A DNA stretch of 6,414 bases, taken from contig DMZT01000147.1 in the NCBI GenBank assembly GCA_003484865.1, positions 1 through 6,414 on the forward strand, read 5' to 3'. The stretch comes from Stenotrophomonas sp. GTDB taxonomy: Bacteria > Pseudomonadota > Gammaproteobacteria > Xanthomonadales > Xanthomonadaceae. Shown piece by piece: positions 1 to 5,318 of this stretch. A model generated the notes under the pieces. The model ran no database searches. It was not told where the DNA came from and saw nothing but the letters and a program-made list of their open reading frames with translations. The position numbers were made by a program, and so were the translations under genes. Numbering within the stretch: the stretch's first letter is position 1; each line of letters opens with the position of its first letter.

Positions 1-95
1 GCCTGGGCCGCCGCCGGCAGGCTGACCGCCGTGAGCAGGGTGAACAGGGTCGCGCGCCAGCCATGGCGGCGCAGAAGGGGGAGGGAAACAGTCAC
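1..95 (-). CDS. Probable secreted protein, N-terminal fragment (runs off the left edge)
   Basis: Only the first 31 codons of this minus-strand gene lie in the window. The reading frame starts with GTG at 95-93 and has no stop before the edge. An AAGGA Shine-Dalgarno sequence sits 7 bases upstream of the GTG. The peptide has the plan of a Sec signal peptide: a short N-region with two arginines (LLRRHGWR), a hydrophobic core (TLFTLLTAVSL), and a small-residue ending (PAAAQA) that gives a plausible signal peptidase I site near the last visible residues. The protein is therefore probably exported to the periplasm or beyond. Its function cannot be told because the mature part is outside the window. 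It follows the membrane protein gene by 51 bases on the same strand and could belong to the same transcript, although a hairpin lies in that gap. Alternative starts within the window do not give as good a combination of ribosome site and signal peptide. Confidence 0.6.
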   Translation of the reverse strand, partial: MTVSLPLLRRHGWRATLFTLLTAVSLPAAAQ

Positions 96-116
96 ACGAT
101 CATCCTTGCAGGTCGT

Positions 117-136
117 GCAGCGCACCGTGGCGCTGC
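117..136. repeat. Perfect 7-bp inverted repeat (small hairpin) between two minus-strand genes
   Basis: The arms GCAGCGC (117-123) and GCGCTGC (130-136) are perfectly complementary around a 6-base loop. The hairpin lies between the stop of the four-helix membrane protein gene (147) and the GTG start of the next gene (95). There is no T-tract after it on the minus strand, so it does not qualify as a standard intrinsic terminator. It could slow transcription, protect the 3' end of the upstream message, or be chance in GC-rich DNA. Confidence 0.5.
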
Positions 137-146
137 GGGAAACAGG

Positions 147-746
147 TCAGCGGCGGAACAGCGCACGTACATCGGCCGCGCACAGGCGCACGATCAGCCA
201 GCCCTGCAGTACCGCGAAGGCCAGCGCGGTGATGCCGGCAAGGCCGCTGCAGATCACGCGCTGGACGCGCAGCTCACTGCGCAGCTTGAGCAGTTCGATC
301 GACAGGGTGTCACCGGGTATCTGCGCCAGCAGGTGGCGGAATGCGTCATCCAGCAGCCACGCGGCGACCACGTTGAGGACGGCGGTGACCGCCAGCAGCA
401 CGATGAACAGTGCCCATGCCCAGCGCCAGCGACGCAGCATGCCCCAGCATGCGGCAACGCCCAAGAGGCTCGACACGCACAGCAGCACGTTGGCCAGCAC
501 CGGGTGGGTGAGCAGCCAGCGCAGCGAGCCAGGCAGCCAGTGCAGGTCCTCATCGGCCAGTAGCGCCTGCAGCGCCTCCGAGCCCGACAGAGGTATCGCA
601 ATCAGGGCCAGTACCCCCCACATCGCGGCCGTGACCAGGCAGACCAGCAGCACGGACTTGAGCAGGGGGGCGAGAAACGCAGGCGCACCCTCCCTGCTGG
701 GGCGGGGCGTGCAGGAAGGCAATTGCGGGGGAAGCGAGGCTGACAT
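147..746 (-). CDS. Hypothetical inner-membrane protein with four predicted membrane helices
   Basis: This 199-residue protein is not one I recognise. It has a polar, proline-rich N-terminus (about 1-28), then four hydrophobic segments at roughly 31-53, 82-103, 109-132 and 164-188. Between the first and second helix is an acidic stretch containing LLADEDLHW. Between the third and fourth is an amphipathic, leucine-rich segment of about 30 residues with a charged run (ELLKLRSELRVQR). A basic motif RRWRW at 105-109 lies between helices 2 and 3 and would face the cytoplasm under the positive-inside rule. The C-terminus ends in basic residues (FRR). No catalytic motif is visible. The start is supported by an AGGA sequence 7 to 8 bases upstream of the ATG. 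The gene follows the Nudix hydrolase gene by 30 bases on the same strand, so co-transcription is likely. Expression is plausible from the G/C third-position bias and the clean hydrophobic pattern, but the role is unknown. Confidence 0.75.
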   Translation of the reverse strand: MSASLPPQLPSCTPRPSREGAPAFLAPLLKSVLLVCLVTAAMWGVLALIAIPLSGSEALQALLADEDLHWLPGSLRWLLTHPVLANVLLCVSSLLGVAACWGMLRRWRWAWALFIVLLAVTAVLNVVAAWLLDDAFRHLLAQIPGDTLSIELLKLRSELRVQRVICSGLAGITALAFAVLQGWLIVRLCAADVRALFRR

Positions 747-776
747 CCGGTGTCCTGGTTGGGCAGGCCGCGACGT

Positions 777-1217
777 CTAGGTCCCAGCCACCGCGTTCGC
801 GGCCGCGGGCAGGATATGGTCTGCGCTCAGCGGTGCCAAGCAAACGCCATGCGGCGGGCGCAGCGGCACCCAGGCCAGTTCGGCGATTTCCGCCTGTGCG
901 CGGGGCGAACCGGTCACCGTCACCAGATAGGCGTGGGCCCGTACGCGGTGTCCGGCTTCGTGCACCGCCCAGGCCTCGAACCGGCCCAACGGCACGGCAC
1001 TGGCGGGGTCCACCGTGACCCCGAGTTCTTCTTCCAGCTCGCGCGCCAGCGCGGCCAAGGGCGCTTCGCCGGGCTCGGGTTTGCCGCCGGGCTGGATGAA
1101 GGTGTCCGAGCCGTGCTTGCGCACCACCAGTACGCGGCCGTCGGGATCGAAAACGACCGCGGCGACGATATCGATCGTCGCCGCGGCGTGCTGCACGTCA
1201 GTGGGCACCGACGTCAT
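777..1217 (-). CDS. Nudix hydrolase
   Basis: This 146-residue protein has a complete Nudix box at about residues 45-67, fitting GX5EX7REUXEEXGU exactly: G45, E51, R59-E60, E63-E64 and G66, with the glutamates expected to bind the catalytic Mg2+. Before the box are the usual strands of the Nudix fold (IDIVAAVVFD at 15-24 and VLVVRK at 29-34) and the FIQPGGK lead-in. Nudix enzymes hydrolyse a nucleoside diphosphate linked to another group; the substrate here (oxidised dNTP, dinucleotide or other) cannot be read from sequence. The length suits a single-domain cytoplasmic enzyme. The ATG lies 7 bases after the TAA of the peptidase gene, with no clear Shine-Dalgarno sequence, so translation may depend on ribosomes finishing the upstream gene. 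Codons 11-21 contain a perfect 13-bp inverted repeat. The next gene begins 30 bases downstream. The family call is firm; the biological role is open. Confidence 0.93.
   Translation of the reverse strand: MTSVPTDVQHAAATIDIVAAVVFDPDGRVLVVRKHGSDTFIQPGGKPEPGEAPLAALARELEEELGVTVDPASAVPLGRFEAWAVHEAGHRVRAHAYLVTVTGSPRAQAEIAELAWVPLRPPHGVCLAPLSADHILPAAANAVAGT
1157..1186. repeat. Perfect 13-bp inverted repeat inside the 5' end of the Nudix gene
   Basis: The arm CCGCGGCGACGAT (1157-1169) and its exact reverse complement (1174-1186) flank a 4-base loop ATCG. The structure covers about codons 11-21 of the Nudix hydrolase and starts about 30 bases after its ATG in the message. An RNA hairpin of 13 pairs, 10 of them G-C, would be very stable. 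It encodes ordinary residues of the first Nudix strand, so it could be a by-product of alanine and isoleucine codon choice, or a signal affecting expression of the downstream genes. Confidence 0.85.
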
Positions 1218-1224
1218 CGCTGGA

Positions 1225-3591
1225 TTACTTCAGGTTCTCTTCGAACAGCTTGAGGATGCGCTTGTACTGGTCCAGCCAGGAATCGGCACGCACATAGCCG
1301 TGGCGTTCCAGCGGGTACGGCGCGATCGACCAGTTGTCCTTGTGCAGTTCGATCAGCTTCTGGGTGAGGTTGACCGAATCCTGGAAGAACACGTTGTCAT
1401 CCATCATCCCGTGCGCGATCAGCAGGTGGTCCTGCAGCCCGTCGGCGTACTCGATCGGCGACGATTTGCGGTACGCCTCCGGGTCGATGTCCGGGGTATT
1501 GAGGATGTTGGCGGTGTAGCCGTGGTTGTACTGGTGCCAGTCGACCACCGGGCGCAGCGCGGCACCGGCCTTGAACGTGCCCGGCGAGCGGAACAGCGCC
1601 ATGAAGGTCATGAAGCCGCCGTAGGAGCCGCCGTAGATGCCGGCGTGGTCGCGGTCGCCCTGCTTGGTGGCCACCAGCCAGTCCAGGCCGTCCTTGTAGT
1701 CTTCCAGTTCCGGGTGGCCCATGTTGCGGTAGATCGCCGTGCGCCAGTCGCGGCCGTAGCCGGCGCTGCCGCGGTAATCCATGTCCAGCACCACGTAGCC
1801 CTTCTGCACCAGCAGGTTGTGGAACATCTGCTCACGGAAGTAGGCCGGGTACTGCTGGTGCACGTTCTGCAGATAGCCGGCGCCGTGCACGAACATGGCG
1901 ATCGGGTACTGCTTGCCCGGCTCGAAGGTCTCCGGTCCGTAGTACTTGGCCCAGACCACGCCCGCGCCGTGCTTGGACGGCACCTGTACCAGCTTGGGCT
2001 GGATCCACTCGCGCGCCTTGAACTCGGCCGTGCGGGTGTCGGTCAGCACCTTGGCCTGGCCACCGGCAGCGGGCACCACGGCCAGCTGGGTCGGCAGGTA
2101 GGCGCCGGAGTAACGCACCAGCAGCTGCTGGCCATCCGGGGACAGCGAGAAGTCTTCCACGCCGTTGAGCGAGGTCAGCTCACGCACCTGCTTGCTGGCG
2201 GTGTCGACCGCGCATACTTCGTAGTCGCCCGGCGACTGCTGGTTGCACAGGAAGTAGAAGCCGCGGCCGTCGGCGCTGGGCACCGGCATCGAGCTTTCCC
2301 ACTTGCCGCCGGTCAGTGCCTGAGGCTTGGCCGTGCCCTGCTGGGTGTACAGGTGCGAATAGCCGGATTCTTCGGACAGCAGCCACAGCGTGCGGTTATC
2401 GTTGGACCAGCCGAAATCGTTGAAGCTCCAGTTGATCCAGGCGCTGTCGGTCAGGCGATGACGCGTCTCCAGCTTGGCGCTGGCCGGGGTCACGCTGGCG
2501 ATCCAGCGGTCCTTGTTGTCGTTGGCGCGCAGCATGATCGCGGCCTGCTGGCCATCGGCGCTCCAGCGGATGCCGGGCGCGCCGGGGCCACCGAGTACTT
2601 CCACCGGGCGGTTGCCCTTCAGGGCGTCCTTGCCGGCGGCCTTGCGCAGCGCGGCCAGCGGGTCGGTGCCGATGCCCGGCAGGCCGTCCAGCGACAGCGG
2701 CTTGACCGTGCCGGCGACGGCATCGACCAGCCACAGCGCGTTCGGCTCCGGGTCGTTGCGGCCCACGCGGGTGCGGGTCTCTTCGAACTCTTCGTAACCC
2801 GACTCGGTCACGTACTTGGGCATCTTGCCGCCGCGGCCTTCATCGAAGCTCTTCGGCTTGGTGACCACGATCAGCGTGCGCGCATCCGGCGAGAGCACAC
2901 TGTCGACGATCTCCACATCCGCGCCCAGATACACCGGGCCCGGTGCGCGGGTGCCATCGGCGCGACGCCAGCTGGCTTCCTGGGCCTTGAGTGCCTCGCG
3001 CTGGGCGCGATCGTTACGCAGCGTGGCCAGGGTGCGCAGCTGCTGCTCGCGCAGGGTATCGGCCTTGGGCGCGTCGTCCGGATTCTTCTCGGCCTTCAGG
3101 CTGGCGACCTGCTGCACGCCGGCGGCGGCGGTCCAATGGAACCAGTTCTGGCCGGTGCGCCAGATCACGCCGCCGTCGCGGGCGAAATTGACCGCGCCGG
3201 ACTTCTCGGTGCTGCGGGTCAGCTGGGTCAGCGCGCCGCTGCGCAGGTCGCGCACGAACACATCGCCATTGCGCACGAAGGCCGAGCGCTGGCGCGCGCT
3301 GTCGTAGACCGGGCTGTCCACATCCAGGGTGCCGCGCTGGTCATCGCCAACCTGTGCGGCCACGCCGCCGGCCACCGGCTGGCGGAAGGTGTCGCGCACC
3401 GGGCTGCCGTTGCGCTTGAGCTGGTACTCGACCTGCTGGCTGTTCCAGGACCACCACGCGCTTTCGACCGGCGGGCCGATCCAGTCGGGGTCGGCCATGG
3501 CCTGCTCGATGGTGATCGGCGTGGGCGCCGCGTGGGCGGTCCCGCCGAGGGCGGCGAGCAGCAGCAGGGACAAAGGCAGCGTTCTGGGCAT
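1225..3591 (-). CDS. S9 family serine peptidase (prolyl oligopeptidase / DPP IV-like), secreted
   Basis: This 788-residue protein should be a periplasmic or secreted serine peptidase. Residues 1-21 form a Sec signal peptide (LPLSLLLLAAL core, AHA cleavage site before APTP). Residues of about 40-530 look like the beta-propeller of DPP IV-type enzymes, with blade-like sequences such as SPDART, SADGQQ and SPDGQQ, and SEESGYSHLY at 406-415. A charged, helix-prone stretch at about 165-210 appears to be an insertion. The C-terminal alpha/beta-hydrolase domain (about 540-788) has HGAG at 569-572, DYRGSAGYGR at 605-614, and the nucleophile motif GGSYGG at 654-659 with Ser656. Asp731 or Asp732 (HGMMDDNV) and His764 (ERHGYV) complete the triad. 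The family cleaves short peptides, often next to proline; the classic DWxYEEE pair of DPP IV is not seen, so dipeptidyl specificity is unproven. The frame is open upstream to 3690, but the ATG at 3591 is preferred because it starts the signal peptide. Its Shine-Dalgarno sequence is weak. Confidence 0.93.
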   Translation of the reverse strand: MPRTLPLSLLLLAALGGTAHAAPTPITIEQAMADPDWIGPPVESAWWSWNSQQVEYQLKRNGSPVRDTFRQPVAGGVAAQVGDDQRGTLDVDSPVYDSARQRSAFVRNGDVFVRDLRSGALTQLTRSTEKSGAVNFARDGGVIWRTGQNWFHWTAAAGVQQVASLKAEKNPDDAPKADTLREQQLRTLATLRNDRAQREALKAQEASWRRADGTRAPGPVYLGADVEIVDSVLSPDARTLIVVTKPKSFDEGRGGKMPKYVTESGYEEFEETRTRVGRNDPEPNALWLVDAVAGTVKPLSLDGLPGIGTDPLAALRKAAGKDALKGNRPVEVLGGPGAPGIRWSADGQQAAIMLRANDNKDRWIASVTPASAKLETRHRLTDSAWINWSFNDFGWSNDNRTLWLLSEESGYSHLYTQQGTAKPQALTGGKWESSMPVPSADGRGFYFLCNQQSPGDYEVCAVDTASKQVRELTSLNGVEDFSLSPDGQQLLVRYSGAYLPTQLAVVPAAGGQAKVLTDTRTAEFKAREWIQPKLVQVPSKHGAGVVWAKYYGPETFEPGKQYPIAMFVHGAGYLQNVHQQYPAYFREQMFHNLLVQKGYVVLDMDYRGSAGYGRDWRTAIYRNMGHPELEDYKDGLDWLVATKQGDRDHAGIYGGSYGGFMTFMALFRSPGTFKAGAALRPVVDWHQYNHGYTANILNTPDIDPEAYRKSSPIEYADGLQDHLLIAHGMMDDNVFFQDSVNLTQKLIELHKDNWSIAPYPLERHGYVRADSWLDQYKRILKLFEENLK

Positions 3592-3699
3592 TGCGGGCGG
3601 CACCGTAGTAGAAAACCCGGCAAGCGTAGCAGCCGCAAGGACCGCAGGAAGGGGCCACAGGTCATGGGCGTGCGCTCGCGCGGAAGGCAAGCGGTGGTC

Positions 3700-3821
3700 G
3701 GTGGGTTGGGCGCTGGGGCCCCATACCCTTGGAGGCGAAATAAAGGAGGAGGGGGCGGCCGCAGGCCGACGCCGGGGGACATTCGCCGGAAAGGGTATGG
3801 GGGCCCAGCGCCCGACCCACC
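3700..3821. repeat. 122-base near-palindromic repeat element (MITE/REP-like)
   Basis: The left arm (3700-3730, starting GGTGGGTTGGGCGCTGGG) and right arm (3791-3821) pair over 31 positions, with one G-T pair (3707/3814) and one G-G mismatch (3718/3803). Going inward in the same register there is a 3-base internal loop, then a 6-bp stem GGCGAA/TTCGCC (3734-3739 with 3782-3787). At the tip, GGCG (3754-3757) pairs with CGCC (3770-3773), and GCC (3758-3760) pairs with GGC (3764-3766). A purine-rich strand (3741-3755) and a GC-rich strand make up the rest of the interior. There is no transposase or T-tract, and I see no clear target-site duplication at the edges. The sequence resembles a dispersed repeat I recall from Stenotrophomonas genomes, where it is often mis-annotated as small hypothetical proteins. 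Its two ends being complementary fits a non-autonomous mobile element or a large REP/BIME-type element. Copy number cannot be tested here. Confidence 0.8.
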
Positions 3822-3908
3822 TGCGACAAAGTGAAGCAGCGCGTCACCGGGTCGCATGTGCCTTTCACGGATACAGGCCCAGACTGGTGCGGATTTCAGA
3901 AGCCAGTC

Positions 3909-3913
3909 GGAGG
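3909..3913 (+). promoter_or_regulatory. Shine-Dalgarno sequence (GGAGG) that fixes the TTG start of cydA
   Basis: A perfect GGAGG lies 6 bases before the TTG at 3920. The TTG opens a peptide (MDALLLSRIQFGF) that matches the expected N-terminus of subunit I of bd-type oxidases. No ATG or GTG in the same frame nearby has a comparable site. The in-frame ATG far upstream (3329) would read through the divergent promoter region and the palindrome, and can be discarded. Confidence 0.85.
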
Positions 3914-3919
3914 CGTCTC

Positions 3920-5317
3920 TTGGACGCGTTGTTGTTGTCCCGGATCCAGTTCGGGTTCGTCATCAGTTTCCACGTGCTGTTCCCGGCCTTCACGATCGGT
4001 ACCGCCAGCTGGCTGGCCTTTGTCGAATCGCGCTGGCTGCGCACCGGCAATCCGGTCTGGCGCGAGCTGTATTTCTTCTGGCAGAAGATCTTCGCGGTCT
4101 CCTTCGGCATGGGGGTGGTCAGCGGCATCGTCATGGCCTTCCAGTTCGGCACCAACTGGCCCCGGCTGAGCGAGGTCGCCGGCACGGTGATCGGCCCGCT
4201 GCTGACCTATGAAGTGCTCACGGCGTTCTTCCTGGAAGCCAGCTTCCTGGGCGTGATGATGTTCGGCTGGGGCAAGGTCTCGCCGCGCCTGCATTTCTTC
4301 TCCACCTGCATGGTGGCGCTGGGCACGCTGGTCTCCACGTTCTGGATCCTGTCCTCCAACAGCTGGCTGCAGACGCCGGCCGGTTACGCGATGGTCGATG
4401 GCATCGTGCACCCGCAGAACTGGTGGCAGATCGTCTTCAACCCGTCCTTCCCGTACCGCTTGGCGCACATGGCCCTGGGCTCGTTCATCACCACCTGCTT
4501 CGTGATCGGCGGCGTGGGGGCGTGGTACCTGCGCAAGGACGTGCACCGCGAAGCCGGCCGCAAGATGCTGCTGGCGGCGGTGGGCTTCGCCGCGCTGACG
4601 GTGCCGGTACAGATCTTCGTCGGCGACATGCATGGCCTGAATACCCTCAAGCACCAGCCGATGAAGATCGCGGCGATGGAGGCGCACTGGCATTCCGAAG
4701 GCGAGGGCAAGGGCGTGCCGCTGGTGGTGTTCGCGGTGCCCAATGAAAAGGCCGAGCGCAACGATTACGAAATCGCGATCCCGCGCCTGGGCAGCCTGAT
4801 CCTCACCCATTCGCTGGAGGGCACGTTCGATCCGCTGACCTCGGTGCCAGCCAGCGACCGGCCGCCGGTGGTGCCGGTGTTCTTTGCGTTCCGGGTGATG
4901 GTCGGGCTGGGCACGCTGATGCTGCTGCTGGCCTGGGTCTCGGCGTTCCAGTGGTGGCGCGGCAAACTGCTGCAGTCGCGCTGGCTGATCCGCGGCTGGA
5001 ACTGGATGCTGCCCAGTGGCTTCATCGCGCTGATCTCCGGCTGGTTCGTGACCGAGATGGGGCGGCAACCGTGGGTGGTCTATGGCGTGCTTCGCACCGC
5101 CGATGCCGTGGGTCCGCAGAGCGCGTGGATGACGGCGCTCTCGCTGGGCGTGTACATCGTCGGCTATGCGTTCGTGTTCGGCTGGGGCGTCTGGTACCTG
5201 GTGAAGATCATCCGCACCGGTCCCAAGCCGCATGACCCGGCCCCGGCCCTGGATGCCGGCAGCCACACCCCGGCGCGGCCGCTGTCCGGTGCCGATGAAC
5301 CGCTGGAGGAGCGCTGA
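3920..5317 (+). CDS. cydA: Cytochrome bd-type quinol oxidase subunit I, cyanide-insensitive (CioA) type
   Basis: CydA/CioA is the quinol-oxidising, haem-bearing subunit of an inner-membrane terminal oxidase that reduces O2 to water. This copy has 465 residues. Residues that line up with known E. coli sites are all present: His18 (high-spin haem ligand, E. coli His19), His183 and Met327 (haem b558 ligands, E. coli His186 and Met393), Glu98 and Glu106 (E. coli Glu99 and Glu107), Lys249 and Glu254 (quinol-site Lys252 and Glu257), and the GRQPW motif at 381-385 preceded by Glu379. The stretch from Glu254 to Met327 is 73 residues, against about 136 in E. coli, so the Q-loop is short, as in the CIO group. 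The hydrophobic pattern gives about nine membrane helices, and the last 30 residues are a polar, proline-rich tail. The start is TTG with an ideal ribosome site; cydB follows after one base. CIO enzymes often resist cyanide and may lack haem d, which sequence alone cannot show. Confidence 0.96.
   Translation: MDALLLSRIQFGFVISFHVLFPAFTIGTASWLAFVESRWLRTGNPVWRELYFFWQKIFAVSFGMGVVSGIVMAFQFGTNWPRLSEVAGTVIGPLLTYEVLTAFFLEASFLGVMMFGWGKVSPRLHFFSTCMVALGTLVSTFWILSSNSWLQTPAGYAMVDGIVHPQNWWQIVFNPSFPYRLAHMALGSFITTCFVIGGVGAWYLRKDVHREAGRKMLLAAVGFAALTVPVQIFVGDMHGLNTLKHQPMKIAAMEAHWHSEGEGKGVPLVVFAVPNEKAERNDYEIAIPRLGSLILTHSLEGTFDPLTSVPASDRPPVVPVFFAFRVMVGLGTLMLLLAWVSAFQWWRGKLLQSRWLIRGWNWMLPSGFIALISGWFVTEMGRQPWVVYGVLRTADAVGPQSAWMTALSLGVYIVGYAFVFGWGVWYLVKIIRTGPKPHDPAPALDAGSHTPARPLSGADEPLEER
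5305..5310 (+). promoter_or_regulatory. Shine-Dalgarno sequence of cydB, inside the end of cydA
   Basis: GGAGGA at 5305-5310 lies within the last codons of cydA and 8 bases before the ATG at 5319. It favours that ATG over the second in-frame ATG at 5325, for which the spacing would be 14 bases. The overlap with cydA suggests coupled translation of the two subunits in equal amounts. Confidence 0.75.
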
Positions 5318-5318
5318 G

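Larger units (their letters stand above)
3592..3919. other. Divergent intergenic region between the S9 peptidase gene and cydA
   Basis: These 328 bases must hold the promoters for both gene groups, since both start here and point away from each other. The middle third is taken up by the 122-base inverted repeat at 3700-3821. That leaves about 108 bases next to the peptidase gene and about 98 bases next to cydA for promoter elements. I see no convincing sigma-70 promoter on either side and no TTGAT-N4-ATCAA-type FNR/ANR site upstream of cydA. On the cydA side, GACTGG (3882-3887) and CCAGTC (3903-3908) form a 6-bp inverted repeat with a 15-base loop that ends directly at the cydA ribosome-binding site. 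Reading frames across the region exist on both strands, but they run through the palindrome and look spurious. Confidence 0.7.

Noticed and set aside
3592..3640. A sigma-70 promoter just upstream of the peptidase gene (minus-strand TTGCGG and TTCTAC boxes)
   Set aside because: The match to consensus is poor and would put the transcription start almost on the start codon; not strong enough to list.
3592..3690. 33-codon upstream extension of the S9 peptidase to the ATG at 3690
   Set aside because: It would bury the clear signal peptide that begins at 3591 and has no better ribosome site.
3700..3821. The palindrome as an intrinsic bidirectional terminator
   Set aside because: The neighbouring genes diverge from it, so no transcript ends here, and neither side has the T-tract needed for intrinsic termination.
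1015..3834. A very long plus-strand open frame (939 codons) opposite the S9 peptidase gene
   Set aside because: It mirrors the peptidase gene and is explained by the lack of stop codons in antisense frames of GC-rich DNA. Its product is alanine-, valine-, glycine- and histidine-rich with no domain, and it reads on into the palindrome.
3329..3919. N-terminal extension of cydA back to the ATG at 3329
   Set aside because: It would overlap the peptidase gene on the other strand and translate the palindrome. The family N-terminus and a perfect ribosome site both point to the TTG at 3920.
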